A stretch of DNA of 64,000 nucleotides from Oceanobacillus profundus (GCF_003515705.1 NZ_QWEH01000009.1:62001-126000), one strand, 5' to 3'. Positions 6,186 through 15,596 are shown, counted from the first letter of the stretch. Program-made: numbers and translations. Notes: generated by a model not told the origin, from the letters alone.

Positions 6186-7547
6186 ATGCTGTTAAATAAT
6201 GAATATAAAGAAGAAATCATTGAAACTATTTTCGAAAAGTCGAATTTTTGCTTTGTTGTTGTAGATGGTCAAGGTTTAGTTACGTATCTTAATGATAATT
6301 ATTGTAAGTTTATAGGTGTTAAATTAGAGGATGCTATCGGCAAACATGTACAAGATGTCATTGAAAATACAAGAATGCATATTGTCGCTCAAACAGGTAA
6401 GGAGGAAATTGCAGATATTCAATTCATTAGAGGGAATCATATGATTGCTAATCGAGTTCCGCTTTGTTCAAAAGGGAAAATAGTCGGTGCAGTCGGTACG
6501 GTACTATATCGGGATACAAAAGAATGGATGAAAATGAATTCGCATATTAAGGATCTATTATTGGAGATTGAACAATATAAAAAGAAGTTAGGCAATCAAA
6601 ATGGAGCAACTTACTCCCTGCAAGATATTGTTGGCAGTTCCATACAAATAAATAAAATTAAAGAAAAAGTTATGAAGATTTCCTCTGGAGATGTTTCTAT
6701 TTTATTAATGGGAGAAAGTGGTACAGGAAAAGAATTGTTTGCTCATAGTATTCATCAATTAAGCGAACGAAGTATGAAGCCGTTTGTAAAAGTAAATTGT
6801 GCAGCAATTCCAGTAGATTTGCTTGAGTCCGAATTGTTTGGTTATGAAGGCGGTGCGTTTACAGGTGCCAAAAAAGGAGGCAAGCTAGGGAAATTCCAAT
6901 TGGCAGATGGTGGCACACTTTTTTTGGATGAGATTGGGGATATGCCATTAGATGCCCAAGTGAAAATTCTCCGTGTTCTACAGGAGGGAGAAGTTGAAGC
7001 AATCGGCTCGGAAAAAACACAAAAAATTGATGTGCGAATTATTGCAGCAACGAACCAATCATTAGAAACATTAATTAAGGAAAATCGTTTCAGGGAGGAT
7101 CTTTATTACCGGATCAATGTCATTCCGATAAAAATTCCTCCTCTACGCGAACGGGTAGAGGATATTCGGGTGCTTGCAAAATTTTTACTAGCTAAAATTA
7201 CAAAACGTACAGGTAAACGAGTGATCAGCTTTGAAGCGGCAGTAATGGATTTTTTCATGCATCATGAATGGCCGGGCAATGTCAGAGAGCTGGAAAATGT
7301 AATTGAATCCGCTGTACATCTTACAAACACGGAAATTATTAAACTAGAAGATTTGCCAGATCAAATGCAGTCAAATCATTATACAACGAAGCAAAGTATG
7401 AATTTAAAAGAAGTTTTAGCTAGGGCAGAGAGGCAAGCAATCGAAAATGCGATTGAAAGGGCAGGTGGAGATAAATTAAGAGCGGCTAGCTTACTAGGTG
7501 TCGGAAAATCTAGTTTTTATGAAAAAATGAAAAAACATCAATTATAA
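6186..7547 (+). CDS. Sigma-54-dependent transcriptional activator (PAS-AAA+-Fis)
   Basis: The 453-residue protein has an N-terminal PAS-like sensory domain (about 10-110), an AAA+ core with Walker A GESGTGKE (about 176), the sigma-54 contact loop GAFTGA (about 222) and Walker B GGTLFLDEIGD, and a C-terminal Fis-type HTH (LRAASLLGVGKSSFYEKM). It remodels RNA polymerase bound to sigma-54. ATG 6186 is preferred because GGGAGAG lies just upstream; ATG 6162 has none. It directly precedes a -24/-12 promoter and the sco operon, so it is very probably that operon's activator; the signal, perhaps a hydroxy- or keto-acid, is unknown. Confidence 0.92.
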   Translation: MLLNNEYKEEIIETIFEKSNFCFVVVDGQGLVTYLNDNYCKFIGVKLEDAIGKHVQDVIENTRMHIVAQTGKEEIADIQFIRGNHMIANRVPLCSKGKIVGAVGTVLYRDTKEWMKMNSHIKDLLLEIEQYKKKLGNQNGATYSLQDIVGSSIQINKIKEKVMKISSGDVSILLMGESGTGKELFAHSIHQLSERSMKPFVKVNCAAIPVDLLESELFGYEGGAFTGAKKGGKLGKFQLADGGTLFLDEIGDMPLDAQVKILRVLQEGEVEAIGSEKTQKIDVRIIAATNQSLETLIKENRFREDLYYRINVIPIKIPPLRERVEDIRVLAKFLLAKITKRTGKRVISFEAAVMDFFMHHEWPGNVRELENVIESAVHLTNTEIIKLEDLPDQMQSNHYTTKQSMNLKEVLARAERQAIENAIERAGGDKLRAASLLGVGKSSFYEKMKKHQL

Positions 7548-7560
7548 AATTCCACAAATA

Positions 7561-7574
7561 CGGAATCTATTCCG
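7561..7574 (+). promoter_or_regulatory. Palindromic upstream activator site candidate
   Basis: CGGAATCTATTCCG is a perfect palindrome (6-bp arms, 2-bp spacer) about 150 bp upstream of the sigma-54 promoter, the distance typical for enhancer-binding-protein sites. A further TTCC at 7550 and GGAA at 7572 surround it, so there may be more than one half-site. Confidence 0.55.
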
Positions 7575-7638
7575 CAATTTTGGAAAGTATGAAAAGCACG
7601 GAAAGAAAGGGCTTACATTCGTAAAAATGATAATGAAG

Positions 7639-7674
7639 AACCTTCTTTCCACGAAACTGGAAGGAAGGTTTTTA
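7639..7674 (+). terminator. Rho-independent terminator of the activator gene
   Basis: AACCTTCTTTCCA (7639-7651) pairs with TGGAAGGAAGGTT (7658-7670) and TTT follows. It separates the activator gene from the sigma-54 promoter. Confidence 0.7.
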
Positions 7675-7722
7675 GTTGACTTCAATTATACTGCTAGCTT
7701 TCTATTTTTTGAGATATCTTTA

Positions 7723-7739
7723 TTGGCACGATTTTTGCA
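7723..7739 (+). promoter_or_regulatory. Sigma-54 (-24/-12) promoter of the sco operon
   Basis: TTGGCACGATTTTTGCA has the invariant GG (7725-7726) and GC (7737-7738) exactly 12 nt apart and matches TGGCACG-N4-TTGCA. Transcription would start near 7750, leaving a short leader with ribosome binding site GGAAAGGGGAG before ATG 7769. Confidence 0.85.
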
Positions 7740-7768
7740 AGTAAAGGAAGGAAAGGGGAGTAGCATAG

Positions 7769-8464
7769 ATGAAAACAATTTATACATCCTTTGCAGAAGC
7801 AGTAGCAGAGATTCAAGATGGTTCAACGATTATGGTTGGGGGTTTTGGACTTGTTGGAATTCCTGAAAATCTTATTCTAGCTCTTGTTGATTCACAGGTA
7901 AAGCATTTAACCGTGATCTCGAATAATTGTGGGGTGGATGATTGGGGCCTCGGTTTACTACTAAAAAATAAACAAATTGATAAGATGATTGGCTCCTATG
8001 TTGGCGAAAATAAAGAATTTGAGAGACAAGTATTAGCAGGTGAGCTGGAGGTAGAGTTGACACCACAAGGTACACTTGCAGAAAGAATTCGTGCGGGTGG
8101 AGCAGGAATCCCAGCATTCTATACGCCTGCTGGAGTGGGAACTCTGATTGCAGAAGGAGAAGAAGTACGTGTATTTAATAACAAAGAATATTTGCTGCAA
8201 ACAGCTTTAAAGGCAGATTTCAGTTTGATTCGAGCTGCTGTTGGTGATCATGCGGGGAACTTGGTTTATAACAAAACGGCACGAAATTTTAATCCGATGA
8301 TGGCAGCGGCAGGAAAAGTAACAATTGCAGAAGTAGAACAATTAGTTGAACCCGGAACAATTGATCCTGATCATGTTCATACACCAGGAATCTATGTACA
8401 AGCTCTAATTGAAGGGGCACAAGAGAAGCGAATTGAACGATTAACCATAAGACAAGAAGCATAG
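7769..8464 (+). CDS. scoA: 3-oxoacid CoA-transferase subunit A
   Basis: The 231-residue alpha subunit of succinyl-CoA:3-ketoacid CoA-transferase (class I) moves CoA from succinyl-CoA to acetoacetate with subunit B. Visible family motifs are [17 protein letters not shown] near the N-terminus, [11 protein letters not shown], and the CoA-binding-type stretch [16 protein letters not shown]. Length matches the family. It is the first gene of the operon behind the sigma-54 promoter. B. subtilis has the comparable set yxjC-scoA-scoB-yxjF. Cytosolic. Confidence 0.93.
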   Translation: MKTIYTSFAEAVAEIQDGSTIMVGGFGLVGIPENLILALVDSQVKHLTVISNNCGVDDWGLGLLLKNKQIDKMIGSYVGENKEFERQVLAGELEVELTPQGTLAERIRAGGAGIPAFYTPAGVGTLIAEGEEVRVFNNKEYLLQTALKADFSLIRAAVGDHAGNLVYNKTARNFNPMMAAAGKVTIAEVEQLVEPGTIDPDHVHTPGIYVQALIEGAQEKRIERLTIRQEA

Positions 8465-8488
8465 CACAATTTTAGGAGGTAATGGCGG

Positions 8489-9163
8489 ATGTTAAACCAA
8501 TTGGATAAGGCATTGGTGCGCGAGCGAATAGCAAGAAGAGCTGAAAGGGAAATTGTAAGCGGTTCCTACGTTAATCTAGGGATTGGGATGCCAACAATGG
8601 TTGCCAATTATATTCAGGGTGGAAAACAGGTAGTCCTTCAGTCAGAAAATGGATTGCTTGGAATAGGGAAATCACCACTAAAAGAAGAAGTTGATCCTGA
8701 TTTAATTAACGCTGGTAAAGAAACGGTAACTGCTCAAGAGGGGGCTTCTTATTTCAGTAATGCGGAATCGTTTGCGATGATTCGTGGAGCACATTTGGAT
8801 TTGGCTATTCTCGGTGGAATGGAAGTATCTGAAACAGGTGATTTAGCAAATTGGATGATTCCAGGAAAAATGATTAAAGGTATGGGGGGTGCGATGGATA
8901 TCGTGCACGGAGCAAAAAAAATCGTTATTATTATGGATCATGTCAATAAGCATGGGACATCAAAAATTTTAAAGAAATGCAGCTTACCACTAACTGGGAA
9001 GCAGGTTGTAAACCGAGTAATTACAGACCGTGCGGTTATGGATGTTGAGGAAAGTGGTCTTGTACTTATAGAAATAGCAGAAGGCTGGACAGTTGAAGAA
9101 ATTGTGGAATCGACAGAGGCAGAGCTAAAAATTAGTGAGCATTTACGAATAGGAACGTATTAA
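8489..9163 (+). CDS. scoB: 3-oxoacid CoA-transferase subunit B
   Basis: The 224-residue beta subunit carries the catalytic glutamate in the SENGLLGIG motif (about residue 51). Other family signatures are VNLGIGMPT and GAMDIVHGAKKIVIIMDH. GGAGG at 8474-8478 serves ATG 8489, 24 nt after scoA. Together with ScoA it forms the heteromeric transferase that activates acetoacetate to acetoacetyl-CoA. Confidence 0.93.
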   Translation: MLNQLDKALVRERIARRAEREIVSGSYVNLGIGMPTMVANYIQGGKQVVLQSENGLLGIGKSPLKEEVDPDLINAGKETVTAQEGASYFSNAESFAMIRGAHLDLAILGGMEVSETGDLANWMIPGKMIKGMGGAMDIVHGAKKIVIIMDHVNKHGTSKILKKCSLPLTGKQVVNRVITDRAVMDVEESGLVLIEIAEGWTVEEIVESTEAELKISEHLRIGTY

Positions 9164-9180
9164 AAAAGGAGGATTTATTC

Positions 9181-9957
9181 ATGGTAGACAACAAAGTGGT
9201 ATTTATAACTGGAGCAGCAAGTGGAATCGGATATGAGATGGGTAAGGAGTTTGCCAAAAACGGTGCCAAGGTTGCTTTGTCAGACATTAACACTGAAAAG
9301 GTTCAGGCGGTTTCCGAAAACTTAAGAAAAGATGGTTATGATTGTATTGGATTGAAATGTGATGTTACGAACGAAAAAGAACTACAACAAGCTTTAGATG
9401 AGACGGTAGAAAAATATGGAAGATTGGATGTGCTAATTAATAATGCTGGCTTACAGCATGTTGCATCCATTGAAGATTTCCCGACTGAAAAGTTTGAATT
9501 CATGACGAAGGTAATGCTAGTTGCGCCATTTATGGCAACGAAACATGTTTTTCCGTTAATGAAAGAACAAGGATTTGGACGGATTATTAATATGGCTTCG
9601 ATTAACGGACTAATTGGCTTTGCGGGCAAGGCAGCATATAACAGTGCTAAGCACGGGCTTATAGGTTTAACGAAGGTAGCGGCATTAGAAGGAGCTGCCA
9701 ATGGAGTTACAGTGAATGCTATGTGCCCAGGTTATGTGGATACGCCGCTTGTTCGAGGACAGTTTGAGGACTTAGCGAAAAATCGTAATATCCCGGTTGA
9801 AAAAGTATTAGAAGAGGTGCTTTATCCATTGGTACCACAGAAACGCTTGTTAGCTGTGCAGGAAATAGCGGATTATGCGTTGTTCTTATCAAGTGATAAG
9901 GCCAAAGGGGTTACAGGTCAAGCCATTGTATTAGATGGCGGGTACACGGCACAGTAA
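9181..9957 (+). CDS. 3-hydroxybutyrate dehydrogenase (short-chain dehydrogenase)
   Basis: A 258-residue SDR with NAD-binding TGAASGIG (about 10-17), NNAG (about 88), and catalytic Ser / Tyr-x3-Lys (MASINGLIG and YNSAK). The PGYVDTPLV segment and C-terminal KGVTGQAIVLDGGYTAQ fit BdhA-type enzymes, which oxidise D-3-hydroxybutyrate to acetoacetate with NAD+. A GGAGG site precedes ATG 9181. Its position after scoAB strongly supports the substrate; sequence alone would allow a related 3-hydroxyacyl SDR. Confidence 0.85.
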   Translation: MVDNKVVFITGAASGIGYEMGKEFAKNGAKVALSDINTEKVQAVSENLRKDGYDCIGLKCDVTNEKELQQALDETVEKYGRLDVLINNAGLQHVASIEDFPTEKFEFMTKVMLVAPFMATKHVFPLMKEQGFGRIINMASINGLIGFAGKAAYNSAKHGLIGLTKVAALEGAANGVTVNAMCPGYVDTPLVRGQFEDLAKNRNIPVEKVLEEVLYPLVPQKRLLAVQEIADYALFLSSDKAKGVTGQAIVLDGGYTAQ

Positions 9958-9980
9958 TAACAAAATAGGAGAGTGGGAAA

Positions 9981-11159
9981 ATGACAAATGTTTATATCGT
10001 TGAGGGGGCAAGAACACCATTTGGTACATTTGGAGGGAGCTTGAAGGGGATAGATCCAACGGAACTAGGAGTTATCGCTAGTAAGGAAGCAATTCGCCGA
10101 AGTGGCATCCCTGCAGAAGATATTAATTTGACTGTGTTAGGGAATGTCATCCATTCCGGAAAAAACGCGCCCTATTTATCAAGGCATATTGCACTGCAAA
10201 CTGGTATTCCAATATCCAGTCCCGCACTAACAGTAAATCGTTTATGTGGTTCAGGATTGCAGTCAGTTATTTCAGCAACCCAATCGATTATGCTAGGTGA
10301 GGCAGAAGTGGCACTAGCTGGAGGGATTGAAAATATGAGTCTATCTCCTTATGCATTAAGAGGGAGCAGATTTGGTACGAAATTGAAGACACCACAAGTG
10401 GATGACATGCTCTGGGCAGCCTTGACAGATGAATATATCGGTTCGGGAATGGGGATGACGGCAGAAAATCTAGCAGAAAAGTATGGTATTACGCGCGAGG
10501 AACAAGATGAATTCGCTTATTTAAGTCATAAGCGTGCAGCGACTGCACGAAACGAAGGAAAGCTTAATGAGGAAATTGTGCCTGTTGAAATAAAACATCG
10601 AAATGGCACAACCTTCGTAAACACAGATGAACATATACGAGAGGATACAACGGTTGAGAAACTTGCAGGTTTAAAGCCGTCCTTTAAACAGGGTGGAACG
10701 GTGACTGGTGGGAATGCGAGTGGAATTAATGATGGAGCTGGAGCGGTTATTGTAGCGGGGGAAAACTATGTAACAGAGCATCAATTGCAGCCGCTAGCAA
10801 GAATCGTATCTTACGGCATTGCTGGGGTTGAGCCAGAATATATGGGAATCGGCCCAGTTCCAGCGATTCAACAAGCTTTAAAAAGGGCTGGGCTCACACT
10901 TGAAGATATCGATTTGATTGAAGTAAATGAAGCATTTGCTGCCCAGTATTTAGCTGTCGAAAAAGCTTTAGGTTTAGATCGTGAGAAAGTAAATGTGAAC
11001 GGGGGAGCGATTGCATTAGGGCATCCGATTGGAGCAAGTGGTGCGAGAGTGCTTTACGCTGTGGTAAAAGAGTTGAAAAGAAGAGGGCAGAGATATGGTA
11101 TTGCCTCACTTTGTATTGGTGGCGGCCAGGGAATTGCAATGGTTATTGAAGTTAGATAA
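9981..11159 (+). CDS. Acetyl-CoA acetyltransferase (thiolase)
   Basis: A 392-residue thiolase with the nucleophilic Cys in NRLCGSGLQ (about 89), the GHPIGASGA histidine motif and the second active-site Cys in CIGGGQG near the C-terminus. It would cleave acetoacetyl-CoA produced by ScoAB into two acetyl-CoA. Ribosome binding site AGGAGAG; 23 nt after the dehydrogenase gene. Length and motifs are standard. Confidence 0.93.
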   Translation: MTNVYIVEGARTPFGTFGGSLKGIDPTELGVIASKEAIRRSGIPAEDINLTVLGNVIHSGKNAPYLSRHIALQTGIPISSPALTVNRLCGSGLQSVISATQSIMLGEAEVALAGGIENMSLSPYALRGSRFGTKLKTPQVDDMLWAALTDEYIGSGMGMTAENLAEKYGITREEQDEFAYLSHKRAATARNEGKLNEEIVPVEIKHRNGTTFVNTDEHIREDTTVEKLAGLKPSFKQGGTVTGGNASGINDGAGAVIVAGENYVTEHQLQPLARIVSYGIAGVEPEYMGIGPVPAIQQALKRAGLTLEDIDLIEVNEAFAAQYLAVEKALGLDREKVNVNGGAIALGHPIGASGARVLYAVVKELKRRGQRYGIASLCIGGGQGIAMVIEVR

Positions 11160-11180
11160 ATAAAGAGACGGAGGGGTATC

Positions 11181-12464
11181 ATGTTTGGGATAATTTTAGG
11201 GCTTATTGTCTTAATGGCACTTGCTTATTTAGGGTGGTCAATCATTTGGATTGCGCCAATTGCTGCTGGTGTTGTTGCACTAACTGGTGGGCTGGACTTG
11301 CTAGATGCATATACAAATACGTATATGAGCGGCTTTGTTAACTTTGCAAAGCAATGGTTCCCTGTATTCATGCTTGGGGCAATTTTTGGAAAGCTGATGG
11401 AAGACACAGGGATGGCAAAGTCGGTCGCCATCGCATTAACAAAAGTTATCGGAACTAAGCGAGCAATACTAGGGGTGCTTGTATCCTGTGCAGTTTTAAC
11501 ATATGGTGGGGTTAGTTTGTTTGTCGTTGTTTTCGCTGTTTATCCACTTGCACTAACACTGTTCCGTGAAGCAAACATTAGCAGGCGTCTAATACCAGGC
11601 ACAGTTGCATTAGGGTCATTCACATTTACGATGACAGCAATTCCTGGGACACCACAAATTCAAAACTTAATCCCAACGCCTTACTTTGGTACAACCGCAA
11701 TGGCAGCGCCAATTATGGGGATAGTCGCTGCGATTATTATGGGTGTCGGTGGTTATTACTATATGCGATGGAGAGAAAAACAATTATCTGCAAAAGGGGA
11801 ATTTTATACAGAGCCAAAGGATAATAAGATTGTGAAGGTAGAGGGAGATACCCCACATTTTATATTATCGATTTTGCCATTAATAACCGTAGTTGTTACG
11901 TTGAATGTTTTGGAGTGGGATATTGTAGTTGCCCTATTGTCTGGGATTATCCTGTTGATGATTTTAAATATTACCAAGTTCAAAGGGTTTGTTAAAGCAA
12001 TTAATAATGGTGCAGTTGGTTCCGTAACCGCCATCATTAACACGAGTGCAGCTGTTGGATTTGGTACTGTTGTGCAGGCGGTACCAGGATTTGATCGTCT
12101 TACAGCACTATTGATGGGGATTAAAGGAAATCCGCTTATTTCAGAAGCAGTTGCTGTTAATATACTTGCTGGTGCTACAGGTTCGGCTTCTGGAGGAATG
12201 GGAATTGCTCTAGAAGCATTGGGAGAAAGATATTATGAATTAGCGTTAAGCACAGGTATTGATCCAGAGGCTTTTCACCGAATTGCGTCTTTATCATCTG
12301 GAGGACTCGATGCCATGCCGCACAATGGAGCTGTATTGACTTTGCTTACGATTACAGGCATGACACATAAAGATAGCTACAAAGACATTTTTGTCGTAGC
12401 TGTTGTTATCCCGATTATATCAATTGTTGCGGCTATTTTATTAGCGTCTGTTGGGATTTATTAA
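11181..12464 (+). CDS. GntP-family permease (probable hydroxybutyrate/short-chain acid transporter)
   Basis: A polytopic membrane protein of 427 residues with about 11-12 hydrophobic segments and the GntP-type signatures VLTYGGVSLFVVVFAVYPLA and GATGSASGGMGIALEALGE. The family is proton-coupled symport of gluconate and related acids; YxjC of B. subtilis is the relative next to scoAB. Context suggests uptake of 3-hydroxybutyrate or acetoacetate for the preceding enzymes. Last gene of the operon; a terminator follows. Confidence 0.85.
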   Translation: MFGIILGLIVLMALAYLGWSIIWIAPIAAGVVALTGGLDLLDAYTNTYMSGFVNFAKQWFPVFMLGAIFGKLMEDTGMAKSVAIALTKVIGTKRAILGVLVSCAVLTYGGVSLFVVVFAVYPLALTLFREANISRRLIPGTVALGSFTFTMTAIPGTPQIQNLIPTPYFGTTAMAAPIMGIVAAIIMGVGGYYYMRWREKQLSAKGEFYTEPKDNKIVKVEGDTPHFILSILPLITVVVTLNVLEWDIVVALLSGIILLMILNITKFKGFVKAINNGAVGSVTAIINTSAAVGFGTVVQAVPGFDRLTALLMGIKGNPLISEAVAVNILAGATGSASGGMGIALEALGERYYELALSTGIDPEAFHRIASLSSGGLDAMPHNGAVLTLLTITGMTHKDSYKDIFVVAVVIPIISIVAAILLASVGIY

Positions 12465-12502
12465 ATATTTTTTTATAAAGAATAACAAGCTAGAATAACG
12501 TT

Positions 12503-12546
12503 AAAAAGTACCGATTTTCTGTTTTGGATATACGGTACTTTTTTAT
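12503..12546 (+). terminator. Rho-independent terminator of the sco operon
   Basis: AAAAGTACCG pairs with CGGTACTTTT across an about 19-nt loop; six T's follow. Confidence 0.8.
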
Positions 12547-12615
12547 GTTTTCCATATTTGAACCCGACTATTATTTGTACTACAATAAAGAAAATAGTAG
12601 TAGGGAGTATGTATC

Positions 12616-12966
12616 ATGACCAAACATCGGATTTACACAATGAGTTTCTCAGGAGTGTATCCCCATTATATTACCAAGGCTGAGAAAAAAGGACGTACGA
12701 AATCAGAAGTCGATGAAATCATACATTGGTTAACAGGCTATAGTCAGGAAGAGTTAGAAGAACAACTGGAAAAAAAGACAGACATTGAGACATTCTTTGC
12801 GGAAGCTCCTCATATGAATCCTTCCCGGAATTTGATTAAAGGTGTGATCTGCGGTGTCCGAGTGGAAGACATCGAAGAACCGCTTATGCAGGAAATTCGC
12901 TATTTGGATAAGCTGATCGATGAATTAGCAAAAGGAAAAGCGATGGAGAAGATACTGCGTAAATAA
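12616..12966 (+). CDS. DUF2200 family protein
   Basis: A 116-residue conserved protein with the DUF2200 signature [20 protein letters not shown] near the start, followed by [15 protein letters not shown] and a C-terminal [19 protein letters not shown]. Family members are small cytosolic proteins of unknown function, found widely in bacteria. Ribosome binding site TAGGGAG; monocistronic, flanked by terminators. Confidence 0.88.
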   Translation: MTKHRIYTMSFSGVYPHYITKAEKKGRTKSEVDEIIHWLTGYSQEELEEQLEKKTDIETFFAEAPHMNPSRNLIKGVICGVRVEDIEEPLMQEIRYLDKLIDELAKGKAMEKILRK

Positions 12967-12981
12967 TAATTAAAAACGAAG

Positions 12982-13021
12982 AAACACTGATTCTATACAT
13001 GTAAAAGAGTCAGTGTTTTTT
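12982..13021 (+). terminator. Rho-independent terminator
   Basis: AAACACTGA and TCAGTGTTT form the stem, with TTTTTT after it. Confidence 0.75.
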
Positions 13022-13212
13022 TAGCAGACGAAGGAGTCCAGTAATTTGATTTTTGACCATGAAGATGGGGAAGTATCATTTATACCTATTCAGGTAAATT
13101 TCAAAATTAAATTTGGAATTTTATACTAGTATAGGGGTGTAGAGAAATTAAGCCGGGCTTTTAATAATTATGCATTGTGTTAAAGGTAAAAACGAGAGGG
13201 GGAGAGAAATTG

Positions 13213-13743
13213 ATGTTTCCAACATTAGAGACTGAAAGACTATGTTTAAGAGAAATCTCCAAGGATGATGCAGAAGCCCTATTTGCTTGTTTTTCTAATG
13301 AAAATGTAACTCGATATTACGGTCAAGAGACATTGCAAAATTTAGCGCAAGCAGCGGCATTTGTTGATTTTTTTGCTGAAAATTTCAAAGAGAAAAGGGG
13401 AATACGCTGGGGAATCGAAATAAAAGGTAATCGAGGAATAATTGGAACCATTGGATTTAATGCTTGGTCCCCTAAACATAAACGAGCTGAAATTGGTTAT
13501 GAAATACATCCTACACAATGGAGAAAGGGTTTTACTTCCGAAGCAGTATCCAAGGTAATTCAATATGGGTTTGATGAATTGGGTCTTATTCGTATAGGAG
13601 CTGTTGTTTTTGTACATAACGAAGCATCTAACAATTTGTTAAGCAAGGTTGGTTTTCAGCAAGAAGGTGTTTTGAGGGATTATATGTATCAAAATGGAAC
13701 TGCACATGATACATATGTTTACTCGATACTTAAGGATAATTAA
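13213..13743 (+). CDS. GNAT-family N-acetyltransferase (RimJ/RimL-like)
   Basis: The frame is open from 13177, but GAGGGGGAG at about 13195-13203 sets the start at ATG 13213, giving 176 residues beginning MFPTLETERLCLREISKDD, the classic RimJ/RimL opening. The acetyl-CoA binding region is seen as WRKGFTSEAVSKVIQYGF, followed by VHNEASNNLLSKVGFQQEG. It probably acetylates an amino group on a protein N-terminus or small molecule; the substrate cannot be told from sequence. Monocistronic. Confidence 0.85.
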   Translation: MFPTLETERLCLREISKDDAEALFACFSNENVTRYYGQETLQNLAQAAAFVDFFAENFKEKRGIRWGIEIKGNRGIIGTIGFNAWSPKHKRAEIGYEIHPTQWRKGFTSEAVSKVIQYGFDELGLIRIGAVVFVHNEASNNLLSKVGFQQEGVLRDYMYQNGTAHDTYVYSILKDN

Positions 13744-14039
13744 TAGTATCTTTCTTTCACTTCGGATGCACATGAACAATATTCATTTGGCTTGTGTTTT
13801 TTCGAAATTGATCGTATGCTGTCCAGTTTGGTGTCTATTTCATTGAAGTTGGACTGCATCCAGTAGGTACAGATTAATAATTTAGTGATGGGGCAGCTTG
13901 TTATTTAGAACTTAACGTGAAACTTTAAAAAATTAATTTATTTAATAAATTAGAAAGTATAAAGAGTAATCGTATTGGAAAAAATAGCTTACTGAATTAC
14001 TGAATTAGTCCTTAATGTTTTTAGAAGGTAGGCGAATAA
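13744..14039. other. Intergenic stretch without a clear gene
   Basis: About 300 bp of AT-rich sequence. I see no open frame with a ribosome binding site until GAAGGTAGG before 14040. A sequence TGTCCAGTTTGGTGT at about 13828 resembles the IS3-type end found at 1712-1730 read on the other strand, but there is no transposase sequence next to it. Confidence 0.4.
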
Positions 14040-14252
14040 ATGACTGAGTTAAATAGAATTGCTGATGAACTGGAATATATGATCACGGAGAATCTTTTTA
14101 CTGAACCTAAGGATATTAAAGTTCGATCCTTCATTAGGGCGGTTCATTTAGGCGATGTGGATATTGCTGATTATCTAGGCAAAAACTCAAAAGAAAAATA
14201 TGGTGAAGATTTAGTGGTGGCTATTCGGGAAGCTGCTGAGAGGCTTGCTTAG
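14040..14252 (+). CDS. Small hypothetical protein, 70 residues
   Basis: ATG 14040 is preceded by GAAGGTAGG. The product is acidic and helical (MTELNRIADELEYMITENLF at the start, VVAIREAAERLA at the end), soluble, with no Cys and no recognisable domain. It is convergent with aroK across a strong bidirectional terminator. Function unknown. Confidence 0.55.
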   Translation: MTELNRIADELEYMITENLFTEPKDIKVRSFIRAVHLGDVDIADYLGKNSKEKYGEDLVVAIREAAERLA

Positions 14253-14280
14253 TTTGCGACCTTATTAGGATGAAGATGAA

Positions 14281-14317
14281 ACACAAAATAACCCTTGAAG
14301 GGTTATTTTGTGTTTTT
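14281..14317. terminator. Bidirectional terminator
   Basis: ACACAAAATAACCC and GGGTTATTTTGTGT form a perfect 14-bp stem with a 5-nt loop, flanked by an A-run on the left and T's on the right. It serves both the gene at 14040 and the convergent aroK. Confidence 0.85.
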
Positions 14318-14356
14318 AGCTTGGTATCTAACTATTCTCTTTAGCCCTTTGGTTTT

Positions 14357-14905
14357 TTAATTCGGTTCATAGATATCCCAAGCGGTTTTCAGGGACTCTG
14401 TAATGTAATCTGCAACTTCATCCACTGGTAAATTATCCGTCACGACTCTTGAATGATGTTCCTCATAAATCGGTTGTCTATTATAAAATAATTGTTTGAT
14501 TTGATCGATATTTTTCCCTTGCAGGACAGGGCGGCTATCAATGAGCAGGCTAATACGTTCTTTCCAAGAATCCCAAGATAAATCTAAGAAAAAGATAATA
14601 CAATGTGACATGCATGCCTCACGAACTTCATCCTGTAAGAATGCGCCACCGCCGACAGAGATAATTTTTAATTTTTGTTTACAGGAATCGATAATCATGT
14701 CTTTTTCGGTTTGCCGAAATATTCGCTCGCCATATAGATTAAAAATCTCTGAAGTTGGCATATTATATTTCTTTTCAATTTCTTCATCAATATCGATAAA
14801 ATCACGATATAATTTCTTCGCAACTGCTTTGCCAATTGTAGTTTTTCCTACCCCCATAAAACCAATGAGTACAATACTTTGTTCCCGTAGCGACACATCA
14901 TTCAT
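14357..14905 (-). CDS. aroK: Shikimate kinase
   Basis: The 182-residue P-loop kinase phosphorylates shikimate at the 3-hydroxyl in aromatic amino-acid synthesis. Walker A is GFMGVGKTTIG (about 14-24), the DIDEEIEKKY segment carries the shikimate-binding Asp, ISVGGGAF and SRPVLQG are family motifs, and an Arg-containing lid lies near the C-terminus. Minus-strand AGGGGGAT precedes ATG 14903-14905. It is a solitary gene, as aroI is in B. subtilis. Confidence 0.92.
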   Translation of the reverse strand: MNDVSLREQSIVLIGFMGVGKTTIGKAVAKKLYRDFIDIDEEIEKKYNMPTSEIFNLYGERIFRQTEKDMIIDSCKQKLKIISVGGGAFLQDEVREACMSHCIIFFLDLSWDSWKERISLLIDSRPVLQGKNIDQIKQLFYNRQPIYEEHHSRVVTDNLPVDEVADYITESLKTAWDIYEPN

Positions 14906-14993
14906 CGGTATCCCCCTAATTTGCTAAGACTAGTATCTGTTAAGAATTTATTTTTTACGAAATGAAGAAATGTAAGTTAATTAGAAAGTTGAA

Positions 14994-15392
14994 TTAAGCT
15001 TGATCATTCATATGGATCGCTTTTCTTGCCAAACGATCTGCATGACCATTTTTCTTTTCTGGAATCCACTTGATAAAAAAGTGCGGAAAATTCTTTGATT
15101 CTTCTCTAATGCATTCAAGTAAAGGAAGAAAGAGTTGATTCTTTGTGAAATCTTTTTCGATTACATCCACGACAACCTTCGAATCAGAGCGAAAGGATAT
15201 AATTTCATTCGGAAATGATTGCCGACAAATCTCAAGCGCTTTAATAATTGCGTAGAATTCAGCTTCGTGATTTGATAGATATCCTAATGGAATGGTATAT
15301 TCGTAAGCGTTTTTGCCAGATTTGATATATATGCCCGCACCACTCAGTCCAGGATTTCCACTTGCTGCACCATCTGTATATACTTCGATCAC
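14994..15392 (-). CDS. RNase H-like protein (reverse-transcriptase-like RNase HI family)
   Basis: A 132-residue RNase HI-fold protein. Acidic active-site positions are visible: YTDGAASGNPG (Asp), HEAEFYAI (Glu), FRSDSKVVVD (Asp) and HADRLARKA (final Asp). It resembles YpeP/YpdQ-type short RNase HI homologues of Bacillus, which lack the basic handle region; activity on RNA/DNA hybrids in such proteins is variable. GTG start at 15390-15392 with GGGAG about 10 nt upstream. Confidence 0.82.
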   Translation of the reverse strand: MIEVYTDGAASGNPGLSGAGIYIKSGKNAYEYTIPLGYLSNHEAEFYAIIKALEICRQSFPNEIISFRSDSKVVVDVIEKDFTKNQLFLPLLECIREESKNFPHFFIKWIPEKKNGHADRLARKAIHMNDQA

Positions 15393-15515
15393 CTATCTAA
15401 CACTCCCAGACGAGAACTTATTCTATTTAGTATAAAGCAACTCACAATTTATGTGAATTATAATTATGTTTTTATTTTGTTTTAAAAAGTATAAATAGTA
15501 AATATTATTTTTTTC

Positions 15516-15544
15516 TTGCAATATTAGGTAATTTTCAGTATATT
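15516..15544 (+). promoter_or_regulatory. Sigma-A promoter of the oligopeptide transporter operon
   Basis: TTGCAA (15516-15521) and TATATT (15539-15544) are 17 bp apart. Transcription would start near 15551, about 45 nt before the TTG start of the first gene. Confidence 0.7.
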
Positions 15545-15596
15545 ATAGAAACATAAAAGAAATATATTCCACGTCGAGCTGAAAGGGGAGTATCAA

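Noticed and set aside
7627-7866. 79-codon open frame over the sigma-54 promoter
   Set aside because: It overlaps the terminator, the promoter and the start of scoA in another frame.
9336-9701. 121-codon minus-strand frame inside the 3-hydroxybutyrate dehydrogenase gene
   Set aside because: Codon-shadow ORF with no ribosome binding site, opposite a clear SDR gene.
13820-13845. TGTCCAGTTTGGTGT resembling an IS3-family end
   Set aside because: Only about 14 bases match, there is no transposase sequence beside it and no partner end; chance or an untraceable relic.
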